From Sorangium cellulosum (lineage in GTDB: Bacteria > Myxococcota_A > Polyangia > Polyangiales > Polyangiaceae), in assembly GCF_001589285.1 (NCBI RefSeq), contig NZ_JEMA01000264.1, forward strand, positions 1-64,000: a stretch of DNA of 64,000 nt, in the 5' to 3' direction. The notes beneath the pieces were generated by a model. That model worked only from the letters and a program-made list of their open reading frames with translations, was not told the DNA's origin and made no database searches. The position numbers and the translations under genes were made by a program. Position 1 is the first letter of the stretch, and each line of letters starts with the position of its first letter. Positions 27,358-35,618 of the stretch are shown here, piece by piece.

Positions 27358-28440
27358 TCAGCGCTTGAGCCAGTGGCCGTACGGCGGCGGGAGCACGCCT
27401 GTCGGCTGCTCCACGCCGAGCTTCTTCGCCGCGTGGTAGGCCCAGTGCGGGTCGTCCAGCATGGCGTGCCCCAGCACGATGAGGTCCGCCTGGCCCTCCT
27501 TCAGCGCCGCCTCGGCCTGCTCGGGCTCGTTGATGAACCACCCGCCGGCGACAGGCACGCCCGCCTCCTTGCGGACGCGCCCGGCGTACGGGAGCAGGAA
27601 GCCAGGGCCCCACGGGATCTTCGAGACATCGGGGACGACGAACCCGTGGCTCGCGTCGAGGAGGTCGAGGCCGGAGGCCTTGAGCCGCCTCGTCAGCTCG
27701 ATCGACGCGTCGACAGTGATGCCGCCGTCCACCCAGTCCGTGATCGACAGGCGGACGGTCAGCGGCAGGCGCTCCGGCCATACATCGCGCACGGCCTCGA
27801 ACGTCTCGACGAGGAAGCGGATCCGGTTCTCGAACGATCCGCCGTACTCGTCGGTGCGCGCGTTCGAGAGCGGCGAGTAGAAGCTGTGCGCCAGGTAGCC
27901 GTGCGCGTAGTGCAGCTCGAGCCACTCGTAGCCTGCCTCGAGGGCCCGCCGCGCGGCGGCGACGAAATTGCCCTTCACGCGCGCGATATCGGCCTTCGTC
28001 ATCTCCCTCGGCACCTGAGGGAGCTTGTCGCCGAAGGCCTTCGCCGAGGGAGCCAGCGTCTCCCACGCGCCCTCCTGCGGCGTCAGGTGATCATCGCCCT
28101 CCCACGGCCGGTTGGCGCTCGCCTTTCTCCCCGCGTGCGCGAGCTGGATCCCCGGGACCGCGCCCTGCTCCTTGACGAACGCGACGATCCGCCGGAGCGG
28201 CTCGATCTGCCCGTCCTCCCAGAGGCCGGCGTCCCGTGGGCTGATGCGCCCCTCCGGGGAGACAGCCGTCGCCTCGGCGATGACGAGCCCGGCTCCGCCC
28301 CGCGCCATCGAGCCCAGGTGAACAATGTGCCAGTCGGTGGCATGCCCGTTCACGGAGGAATACTGGCACATGGGAGAGACGACAACGCGGTTGCGCAGCG
28401 TCACGTCCTTCAAGCGAAAGGGCTCGAACAACCTTGCCAC
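27358..28440 (-). CDS. NADH:flavin oxidoreductase, old yellow enzyme family (YqjM type)
   Basis: FMN-dependent ene-reductase acting on alpha,beta-unsaturated carbonyls. 360 residues with a TIM barrel. Seen: start LFEPFRLKDVTLRNRVVVSP, MCQYSS with the Cys that is characteristic of the thermophilic-like/YqjM subgroup, QLAHAGRKAS with active-site His, ELHYAHGYLAHSFYSPLSNA, RLSITDWVDGG, and the FMN-phosphate segment ADLIVLGHAMLDDPHW. GTG at 28440 is chosen because AAGGAGG lies 5 bases upstream; an ATG further up has no such site. It was likely acquired for detoxification or secondary metabolism; the physiological substrate is unknown. Confidence 0.92.
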   Translation of the reverse strand: MARLFEPFRLKDVTLRNRVVVSPMCQYSSVNGHATDWHIVHLGSMARGGAGLVIAEATAVSPEGRISPRDAGLWEDGQIEPLRRIVAFVKEQGAVPGIQLAHAGRKASANRPWEGDDHLTPQEGAWETLAPSAKAFGDKLPQVPREMTKADIARVKGNFVAAARRALEAGYEWLELHYAHGYLAHSFYSPLSNARTDEYGGSFENRIRFLVETFEAVRDVWPERLPLTVRLSITDWVDGGITVDASIELTRRLKASGLDLLDASHGFVVPDVSKIPWGPGFLLPYAGRVRKEAGVPVAGGWFINEPEQAEAALKEGQADLIVLGHAMLDDPHWAYHAAKKLGVEQPTGVLPPPYGHWLKR

Positions 28441-28674
28441 GAAGACCTCCTTGCGGATGCGGGCGCAGCTTCGCACGCCCGGGCGCGCGGGGGCAAGCGG
28501 AGGCGCCCTCCGCCGGCCCCCTCCGGGCATGTTCGCCCCTCGCCCGTCCTCGGTCTTGCAAGCGGTCTTGCGAGGGTCTTGCAGCCTCCCCGGCGCTGCC
28601 GGGCCGGACCCGGGATCCTCGCGCGTCGAGCGCCCGCCGGCGCCGCGCGAGGTCTCCCTCGAGCGGCGATCCCG

Positions 28675-29802
28675 CTACTGAACTGCGCCGATCTCGTCGA
28701 GGAACGTGTTGTAAGCGTCGAGCTTGCCCGACGGAACCACGTCGAGGCCGATGTCGACCCGGCTATCGCCGTCCATCAGCGGGGCAAGGACCTCCCTTGT
28801 CGCGTCGAGGCCGATGGTCTTGATGCTATAGAGGATGTAGGGCACGAGGTAACCCTCGTAGTACTGCCGCTGTGTGTGTGTGGCCTTGATGCGCCCCTCG
28901 CGCATGTAGGCGACGGTCTTTGGATCGAAGTCGAACGCGACGATGGGGACGCCCGGTATGCCTGCGGCGTCTGCGCCCATCACGCACCGGTACGAGATGT
29001 TGAACAGGCCGACCATACCGACGACGGGCGGGTCCGCGGCCTCGATCTGGCCCTTCATCGCGTCGACGTCGTAGGCCTCGTCGGCGAAGAAGGCGGCCTG
29101 GCTCACCAGGGGCGTGTAACCGGCTGCCTCGATCTCCTGCAGGGCTCCCTGCGTCCGAGCATACCCGTCGACCCAGTCTTCCGCGGTGGTGCCGTGGATC
29201 ACCACCGTGCCTGGAGGCGGGGGCAGCATCGCGAGCAGGGTCTTCCCCGCCGTGGCTCCCGCAGACGTGTTGAGCAATCCGACGTAGAGCGAGCGCTTCG
29301 AGGTCGCCACGTCGGTGTCGAGCGTCACCACGTGGACCCCCTCGGCGACAGCATCGTCGACGGCGGCCGCGTTGACGTCGCCGTACGGCGAGACGCCGAT
29401 CCCCTCGGCGCCACCCGCTACTGCCTGCGCGAGCTGCTGATTCTGGAGGTCCTGCGATGTCGTGGAATCGCCCGACTGGTCGGTGGGCCCGAGCACGTTC
29501 CCCGTCACATCGAGCTCCCCCATGGCCCGGCTCGCCCCCGTGGCGATCGGCTCGAAGAAGGTGTCGAGGTTCTTCAGCAGGACCACCATCTGCATCGGCT
29601 CGATCGTGCTCTCGTTGATCACGGCGATGAGACGATCGATCGTCGCCTCGAGCTCCACCGGAGTGAACTCGCTCTCCGGCGTCGGCGGCCGATCGATGCG
29701 TCCGACCTCCGTGCCCTCGTCGATGCTATCGCTCGACCCGCACGCCGCCGTCGTCAGCAGGAGCCCGAAGACCGCTGTCCGATATCGTCCAATCATCGTC
29801 AT
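28675..29802 (-). CDS. Sugar-binding lipoprotein (periplasmic binding protein type 1)
   Basis: 375 residues with a lipoprotein signal (LLLTTAACGSS, lipid-Cys near residue 21). The body resembles ribose/xylose-type ABC solute-binding proteins: QNQQLAQAVAGGAEGIGVSP, AVDDAVAEGVHVVTLDTDV, and VPIVAFDFDPKTVAYMREG. An Asp/Glu-rich linker of about 90 residues precedes the fold. GGAGG lies 6 bases before the ATG. No ABC permease or ATPase gene lies in the window, so it is an orphan component or a sensor. It lies beside the GH31 glycosidase on the same strand (about 500 bases apart), suggesting a role in oligosaccharide uptake or sensing. Confidence 0.82.
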   Translation of the reverse strand: MTMIGRYRTAVFGLLLTTAACGSSDSIDEGTEVGRIDRPPTPESEFTPVELEATIDRLIAVINESTIEPMQMVVLLKNLDTFFEPIATGASRAMGELDVTGNVLGPTDQSGDSTTSQDLQNQQLAQAVAGGAEGIGVSPYGDVNAAAVDDAVAEGVHVVTLDTDVATSKRSLYVGLLNTSAGATAGKTLLAMLPPPPGTVVIHGTTAEDWVDGYARTQGALQEIEAAGYTPLVSQAAFFADEAYDVDAMKGQIEAADPPVVGMVGLFNISYRCVMGADAAGIPGVPIVAFDFDPKTVAYMREGRIKATHTQRQYYEGYLVPYILYSIKTIGLDATREVLAPLMDGDSRVDIGLDVVPSGKLDAYNTFLDEIGAVQ

Positions 29803-30308
29803 GAGAGCCCTCCTCGTCCGTGGTTCGCTCGATCGCGCGCGGCACCCCTCCGTCAGAGTCCCTCCTCCCGCGACATCGTTTTCGGGTGTGGCATGTGACG
29901 GACACCGAGGACAGGGCGCCGCGGGCGAGCGCGACGCCGAGCGCCGGGACGCAGCTCCCACGCGCAGCCCGGCTTCCCTACAGCACAGGCGTCGTCCACC
30001 ATGCGCGAGCCAGGCATCATCCAACGGAAGCGATACAGAGCGCCAGGCGTCCCGGAGTCCATGCTCGATCCATCGTGTTACGAGGTCGAGGATCGAGCTG
30101 TCAAGAGGTAGGGGGCAATCGACGAGGAGCGGCAACGGGCCGAGAAGGAAATCAGGCTGTTGATGTGGTTCGTCACACGGCGGCCGGCGTTCGCTCCTGG
30201 GGAGCGCGCTCTCTCGCCGTGGATCGCGGTCTTCCAGCAGCCGAGCCGGGGGCGGGCCTGGGCGGCGTCGCGCCAGGGTGCGTCGGCGAGGGCGCCAGCA
30301 GCCGTTGC
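29803..30308. other. Intergenic region, nothing recognised
   Basis: About 500 bases upstream of the binding-protein gene and downstream of GH31. It presumably holds the binding-protein promoter. No gene or clear dyad was found. Confidence 0.45.
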
Positions 30309-32822
30309 TCAGTTTGCGGTCACGACAACCTCTGAGCCATCATACGCGACCACTTGATCTGCAGCGGCGGTGACATCGACGCCGGCGCCATGGTCGGATC
30401 CTACCCATACGATCCTGAACGTTCTGCTGGCCGGCATTCCGCGATAGCTTCCCGTCCTTGCGCCGATGGTCAACTTCTTGGCAGACTCGTCCCACGTGAG
30501 TGGAATGGTCGAGTATTGACCGTCCTCGTAGCTATAGCTGTCGCCCTCGTCCTCGTACATGGTGAAGGACCCGTCTTGACCTGCGTAGATCCGGATCTCC
30601 ACCGGGTCGATGCTCTGCGTCGCATACTGAATCCCGGGACCCATGGGGACGATCGAGCCCGCCTTGACGAAGAGCGGGATCTCGCTCAGCGGCGCGGGCA
30701 CCGAAGCCGTACGCCCGCCGTCTGTCGTCGAGCCTGTCCAGAAATCGTACCAGGTCCCCGCGGGGAGATAGACGGAGCGGCTGGTGGCGCCCGCGGTGGT
30801 CACCGGATTGACAAGGAAGGCAGGGCCGAACAGGAACTGGTCCTTGATGTTGAACACCTTCTCGTCGACGGGGTAGTCGAACACCAGATGCCGCATCATG
30901 GTGTATCCTTCGCTGGTCACCTTCCACGCCAATGAGTAGATGTACGGCATCAGCCGGTAGCGCAGGTTGTCGATCTTGAGGAGATTGGCCTTGGTGGCGG
31001 CGCTCCAGCTGTTGCTGTACAGCTCCCTCGAGCCGCCTCCGTGGATCCGGAAGATCGGGGAGAAGGCGCCATACTGAAACCAGCGGGTAAAGAGCTCATT
31101 GTTCGCGCTGGTGGTCCAGTCCACGTTGTGGCCCCAGTACCCGCCGATATCCGTGGTCCAGTAGGGCATCCCCGCGAGCGAGAAATTGAGCCCCGCGGGG
31201 ATCTGCCTGGTATAGGTGGGAAAGTCGCTGTTGATGTCCCCCGACCAGCACGTCGTGGCATACCGCTGTTGCCCGGCGAAGGCGCTGCGGCTGAGGACGT
31301 AGACTCGCTTCTCCTTCGGGCCGGTCGTACGCCAGTGCTCGTACAACCCCTGGGCGTGTCCCAGGGGATAAGCGTTCACGTACAGCGCCCCCTTGCCGAG
31401 CGCGGTGTCAGCCGACCGCACGTCGACGCGGTCCGGATAGCCTTGAGGTTCGGTATTGTCGGCCCAGATGCCGTCCCAGCCGTGCGCCCCCAGAAGGCGA
31501 TCGTGGATCTGCTGGTACACCAGAGCTCTGGCGGCGGGGTTGAGCGTGTCATAGAAATGGTGCGTGCCGCCGCTGGCGAACAGCGCTCCGATCTCGTCGA
31601 GCGCTTTGTAGTTGTCCATCTCTCCCGCCTTCCTCTCCGTGTTCACGCGCTGGTACAACGGCCAGATCGATATCATCGTGTGAACGTTGGCCTTGTGCAT
31701 CTCGTCGATGAGGGCTGCTGGATCTGGATAGCGGCCTTGATCCATGAAGTGGGAGCCCCACGCGTGGGGAGTCCAGTAGTCCCAGTCTTGAACGATGCAG
31801 TCGACCGGGATGTTGTTGTTGCGGTAGCCGTCCTTGACCCTCAGCAGCTCGGCCTGGCTGCCGTACTTGTCCTTCGACTGGAAGAGCCCGTAGGCCCACT
31901 TCGGGAACAACGGGGCCGCGCCGGTCGCGGTGCGATACTGGGCCACGACCTGGTCGATGCTCGGGCCATAGAAGAAGTAATAATCCACCATCTCGCCGGC
32001 TTCGGACGCGTAGCTGTACTTGGTGTCGTTGGACTCGGTCCCGTCGAAGTTGGAGGCGGAATAGTTGTCCCAGAAGACGCCGTAGCCCCTGTTGGATACC
32101 AGCATCGGGACGTTGATCTCGGTGTTGGCGTTGAGGATGCGCCGGGTCGTCCCTTTTCGATTCATCACGCCGTCCTGGTGCTGGCCGAGACCAAACAACG
32201 CTTCGTCGGCGGGTGAGTTGAAGACCGTCTCGACGCGGTTCGTGCTGACCCCCTCGACGGTCACGGGGGTCAAGGTCTTGCTGTCCTCCGACAGGATGAC
32301 GTCATCGTTCAAGTCGGCGTAGGTGACCAGGCCGCTGGTCGTGTCGACGCTGGCCTTCAAGCGTGAGGTGGTGATGGTCACGGTCCCCGAGCTCTCCGTC
32401 ACGCAAAAGCTCGGTGTGCCCCACTTGTTGTTGACAGACAGAGACGTCTTGTCAGGGAGCGAAGGACCAGCGGCGTACTGGACCCTGATGATGCTCTCGT
32501 TGCAGACCTCCAGCTTCAGAAGGCCGGCTTCCAGGTTGAAGGTGACGCCGGTGGCGTCGGCAGCATAGAGCCCGGTCTCTGGAGGCGCAGGCGGGCACTC
32601 CAGCTGGTCGCCGCCTCCCTGGCCTCCCGTACCGCCGCCGCCGCCGCCGCCGCCGGCCGCGCCGGATCCATCGCCTCCCACCCCGGTCGTGCCAACGGCG
32701 CTGGTCGCCGTGTCGCTGTCGCTGGCACCCGGACCGGGGTCGGACCCGCCCGAGCATGCGCCGCCCAGCGGCAAGAGGCCGACCATGGCCGCGTAAAGTG
32801 TACGTTTGATTGATGTTTGCAT
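30309..32822 (-). CDS. Glycoside hydrolase family 31 lipoprotein (alpha-xylosidase/alpha-glucosidase type)
   Basis: 837 residues. Lipobox PLGGAC gives lipid-Cys23, followed by a Gly/Ser linker (about 25-72). An N-terminal beta-sandwich precedes the (beta/alpha)8 barrel with the GH31 nucleophile motif GWDGIWADNTEP (Asp near residue 454) and the acid/base region WSGDINSDF (Asp near 528). The end (YEDEGDSYSYEDG) is the C-terminal beta domain. The nucleophile is preceded by Ala rather than the Met of many alpha-glucosidases; specificity (xylosidase, glucosidase or other alpha-glycoside) is not decided by sequence. It likely acts at the cell surface. A perfect palindrome lies 345 bases upstream. 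GAGGAA precedes the ATG. Confidence 0.9.
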   Translation of the reverse strand: MQTSIKRTLYAAMVGLLPLGGACSGGSDPGPGASDSDTATSAVGTTGVGGDGSGAAGGGGGGGGTGGQGGGDQLECPPAPPETGLYAADATGVTFNLEAGLLKLEVCNESIIRVQYAAGPSLPDKTSLSVNNKWGTPSFCVTESSGTVTITTSRLKASVDTTSGLVTYADLNDDVILSEDSKTLTPVTVEGVSTNRVETVFNSPADEALFGLGQHQDGVMNRKGTTRRILNANTEINVPMLVSNRGYGVFWDNYSASNFDGTESNDTKYSYASEAGEMVDYYFFYGPSIDQVVAQYRTATGAAPLFPKWAYGLFQSKDKYGSQAELLRVKDGYRNNNIPVDCIVQDWDYWTPHAWGSHFMDQGRYPDPAALIDEMHKANVHTMISIWPLYQRVNTERKAGEMDNYKALDEIGALFASGGTHHFYDTLNPAARALVYQQIHDRLLGAHGWDGIWADNTEPQGYPDRVDVRSADTALGKGALYVNAYPLGHAQGLYEHWRTTGPKEKRVYVLSRSAFAGQQRYATTCWSGDINSDFPTYTRQIPAGLNFSLAGMPYWTTDIGGYWGHNVDWTTSANNELFTRWFQYGAFSPIFRIHGGGSRELYSNSWSAATKANLLKIDNLRYRLMPYIYSLAWKVTSEGYTMMRHLVFDYPVDEKVFNIKDQFLFGPAFLVNPVTTAGATSRSVYLPAGTWYDFWTGSTTDGGRTASVPAPLSEIPLFVKAGSIVPMGPGIQYATQSIDPVEIRIYAGQDGSFTMYEDEGDSYSYEDGQYSTIPLTWDESAKKLTIGARTGSYRGMPASRTFRIVWVGSDHGAGVDVTAAADQVVAYDGSEVVVTAN

Positions 32823-33166
32823 GATTCCTCGCGGGCAACGGAGTTCAGAGCAGCTCTCACGAAATTCAACAACTTGCGCCAACGACGGGAGCGCGGGCAT
32901 GGCTCCATGCGATCGGGCAGGGGGCTGTTTCAGCCTGAATACGGCGTGGGCAGGCCACGCCATTCGGCGAACAAGCGTCGTTTGTCGTGTCCTCTGGCGG
33001 ATCACCCTGCCAGAACGCCGAGCAACGTCGATCAGGCGTCGCCCCCGCGACGACCGAGCGATGGGAGCCGGTGCCGGGATCGACAAAAACCGATCCGATG
33101 ACGAGGGCCTCGGTGCGCATGCCGCGACCCGAACGTGGCGAGATAGGCGGATACTTTCGGCCGAAT

Positions 33167-33180
33167 TGTGAACGTTCACA
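33167..33180. promoter_or_regulatory. LacI-type operator candidate, copy 1
   Basis: TGTGAACGTTCACA, a perfect 14-bp palindrome with the central CG typical of LacI/GalR-family operators. It lies 345 bases upstream of the GH31 start. An identical core occurs at 33684-33697. Confidence 0.7.
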
Positions 33181-33249
33181 TTGTCAACGTCAACGCCAAT
33201 CGACCGGCCCGCGGGTATCCTCGATCCCGAGGGGTGACAAGGCTGGCGG

Positions 33250-33490
33250 GGCTCCTCCAGAGCGCCGCATCGAACAGGTCGCGCAGGTACGCCTCGGGAT
33301 CGAGCTGGTGGAGTCGACACGAGGCTCGGGCGGATCGCTCCGGCAGGTGGAGGCGGTTCCGCGTGGCCTGGAACAATGTGTCGCGTGCGTGCGTGAGAGC
33401 TGGTTCGACGGCGAGCCGTTCACGAGCCTTCTGGTGTGTCCTTATATCTCCCCGAGCAGCATTCAGAACGGGTGCAACTTTTCGATGAAT
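33250..33490 (-). pseudogene. Transposase relic, IS66-like C-terminus
   Basis: On the minus strand one frame reads CRLHQLDPEAYLRDLF, which I recognise as the conserved C-terminal segment of IS66-type transposases (usual form CRLHGLDPEAYLRD). The surrounding frame is broken, has no recognisable DDE core and no start, and no terminal inverted repeats were found. It appears to be a short decayed fragment sitting between the two palindromes. Confidence 0.4.
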
Positions 33491-33681
33491 GCCGACACGG
33501 TAGCGGGGGAGGACCATCCGCCCCCTGCGCCGACCGCTTCCGAGCCGACTGCGTCGCCGCGCCGCGCGTCTTCGATGGCCCAGTGACGAGCGCCTCCACG
33601 ATCGAGCTGGGCCCCTGGTCGAGCCGCCGGAACGCGTCAATCGCGTCAAAACACGTGGAGTCGATCCAGCTTGACATGAGT

Positions 33682-33699
33682 AATGTGAACGTTCACATT
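33682..33699. promoter_or_regulatory. LacI-type operator candidate, copy 2
   Basis: AATGTGAACGTTCACATT, a perfect 18-bp palindrome sharing the 14-bp core of the site at 33167. It lies 195 bases upstream of the plus-strand lipoprotein start at 33894. Two exact cores 517 bases apart between divergent carbohydrate genes suggest co-repression, possibly with DNA looping. Confidence 0.75.
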
Positions 33700-33720
33700 C
33701 GGTCGTGACGGGGGCGCTTC

Positions 33721-33808
33721 GTGCGTCCGTGCGCTTGTGCGGCTGTGCGTCCGTGCGCTTGTGCGGCTGTGCGTCCGTGCGGCTGTGCGGCTGTGCGGCT
33801 GTGCGTTC
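33721..33808. repeat. Octamer tandem repeat array
   Basis: Eleven consecutive 8-bp units of the form GTGCGNNN (variants GTGCGTCC, GTGCGCTT, GTGCGGCT). The order of the first nine also shows a 24-bp higher-order period. It lies in the leader of the carbohydrate operon. Confidence 0.9.
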
Positions 33809-33851
33809 GTAGGATCACGGTGGATACCGTCGGCTCCAGGTCCCCGCAAAT

Positions 33852-33864
33852 TGACCATTGGTCA
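33852..33864. promoter_or_regulatory. Short dyad near the start of the lipoprotein gene
   Basis: TGACCATTGGTCA: perfect 6-bp arms around one base, centred 36 bases before the chosen ATG at 33894. Possibly an operator or part of the promoter; no regulator is assigned. Confidence 0.4.
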
Positions 33865-33893
33865 TGACTCACGCGCCAGAGAAGAGGTCAGGG

Positions 33894-35615
33894 ATGCGTT
33901 CGAAGAGGATAGGGATGCGTTGGCTCGGCTGTCCTGCGTTCGCCGCCCTGATCGCGGCGTGCTCCGGCGGCGGTCCCGGCGCGACGCCGGAAGGGAATGA
34001 CGGCGGCGGCTCCGGCGACACCTCGACCGTTGTGACGGGCAGCGGCGGCGCAGCGCCGATGCCGGTGACAGGAGCCACGAGCAGCAGCTCCACGGCCAGC
34101 AGCTCCACGGCCAGCAGCTCCACGAGCGGCTCGGGCGGAGACGCCACGGCCGGCAGCGGCGGCTCGGGCGAGGTCGATCCGGACATGATCACCGCCCCGG
34201 AAGGCAAGATCCCGAACATGCCGATGCCGGCGAGCAAGGTCAACCTGCCGCGTCAGAGCTGGCGAGACGGCCTTGTGTCGCCGACGCTCGAGAAGGACCA
34301 CCACCAGAACCAGCCGATCGTCGTCAACGGCTATGTTCAAGGCGCCGGCAACGCCGAGATCGTCTTCTACGACATCGCCGATCCGGCCAATCCCAGGATG
34401 CTCTCGCGCATCCAGAGCCCTGGCTTCGATCCCAGGGGAGGGCCCAAGGGCGTTGGCGAGGCGGAGTCGCACCAGACCTCGCTCGCGCGCTACGGCAACA
34501 AGTTCTACCAGGTCACCACCTCGGGCACCGGCGTCGACATCTGGGACGTCACCGACGCCCGCGCGCCTCGTCACGTGACGCTCGTCCGGCTCCAGGGCAT
34601 CAACTATGGCGACTTCACCGACTCCGTGTGGGGCATGTACTGGCAGGGCAGCGTCATCTACATCGGCGGCACCAACACGGGCCTGCACATCCTGGACGCA
34701 ACGGATCCCGAGGACGTGCGGTTCGTAAAGAAGATCCCGATCTCGCAGTTCGGCGGCGTGAGCGCCGGTCCGCTGTGGGCCGTCGGCAATACGCTCGTCA
34801 TCACGACGCCCAAGGACAACGGCGGCATCGCGACGATGGACATCAGCGACCCGATGAACCCTGTCGCGCTCGACTTCATCACCCCGAGCAAGAGCTACAT
34901 CTGTGGGCTGTACGGCAAGCACGTCTACGTGCAGTCGCCGCTGCGCGTGTGGGACGTGCTGACCGATCCCACCGACATCGGCTCGGCCAATTCACCCCTC
35001 GCCACGCTGCCCGACTCGGCGTTCAGGGCCAAGGGCTACCCCGCCGGGTCCGAGTACGTGAGCTTCTCCGACGGCTACCTGTTCCTGGGTCACCTGCGGC
35101 CAGACGCCGGCGTCTCCAAGATCGACGTGCACGACATCCAGCGGATGTCGATCAAGAATCGAATCTGGGGCCGGCTGGAGTTCGAGAACGGCGACGACCA
35201 GTTCTCGATCGCTGTCGGCAGCCTGCTGGTGCTGGCCGACGACGAGCTGCCCTACCGCGGCATGGTCATCGCCGCGCACTCCACGGATCCGGACACAACG
35301 CCCCCGGCGGTGGACACTGTGTTGCCGAAGAACGGGGCGACGGGCGTGAGCAGGAAGTCGCGCGTCGGTCTCAGCCTCACCGACAACATCGAGCTCGCCA
35401 CGATCCACCCGGGCAGCTTCATCGTCCGGCCGGTGGGCGGCGCGCCCTTGAAGGGCACGTTCGGCCTGTACATGGGCATCGTGAACTTCGACCCCGACGA
35501 GGACCTGACGCCGAACACAACCTACGAGGTCATCCTGCCGAAGGACGGCATGAAAGATCTCGTCGGCAACGGCATGGCGGCCGAGTTCAAGTCAACGTTC
35601 ACGACCGGTCCCTGA
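33894..35615 (+). CDS. LVIVD-type beta-propeller lipoprotein with C-terminal Ig-like domain
   Basis: 573 residues. The lipobox ALIAAC gives lipid-Cys23, then a Gly/Ser/Thr linker with three SSSTAS-like repeats. Residues about 135-450 contain LVIVD-like propeller repeats (IVVNGYVQGAGNAEIVFYDI, VTTSGTGVDIWDVTD, IYIGGTNTGLHILDATDPED). The last 110 residues are a bacterial Ig-like (Big_5/SwmB) domain (DTTPPAVDTVLPKNGATGVS). I chose the ATG at 33894 with AGAGG upstream; a TTG/ATG start about 12 codons earlier is possible. It is the first gene of a run of seven on the plus strand and ends 3 bases before the next. A probable outer-membrane or surface scaffold for the redox proteins that follow. Confidence 0.85.
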   Translation: MRSKRIGMRWLGCPAFAALIAACSGGGPGATPEGNDGGGSGDTSTVVTGSGGAAPMPVTGATSSSSTASSSTASSSTSGSGGDATAGSGGSGEVDPDMITAPEGKIPNMPMPASKVNLPRQSWRDGLVSPTLEKDHHQNQPIVVNGYVQGAGNAEIVFYDIADPANPRMLSRIQSPGFDPRGGPKGVGEAESHQTSLARYGNKFYQVTTSGTGVDIWDVTDARAPRHVTLVRLQGINYGDFTDSVWGMYWQGSVIYIGGTNTGLHILDATDPEDVRFVKKIPISQFGGVSAGPLWAVGNTLVITTPKDNGGIATMDISDPMNPVALDFITPSKSYICGLYGKHVYVQSPLRVWDVLTDPTDIGSANSPLATLPDSAFRAKGYPAGSEYVSFSDGYLFLGHLRPDAGVSKIDVHDIQRMSIKNRIWGRLEFENGDDQFSIAVGSLLVLADDELPYRGMVIAAHSTDPDTTPPAVDTVLPKNGATGVSRKSRVGLSLTDNIELATIHPGSFIVRPVGGAPLKGTFGLYMGIVNFDPDEDLTPNTTYEVILPKDGMKDLVGNGMAAEFKSTFTTGP

Positions 35616-35618
35616 GCC

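Larger units (their letters stand above)
32823..33893. other. Long divergent regulatory/relic region
   Basis: About 1.07 kb between the divergent GH31 and beta-propeller lipoprotein genes. It holds two copies of a LacI-type palindrome, a transposase-like relic between them, an octamer repeat array and a third dyad near the downstream start. No intact gene is supported. Confidence 0.7.

Noticed and set aside
33250-33490. Intact insertion sequence
   Set aside because: Only a C-terminal transposase-like segment is seen; no terminal repeats, catalytic core or continuous frame.
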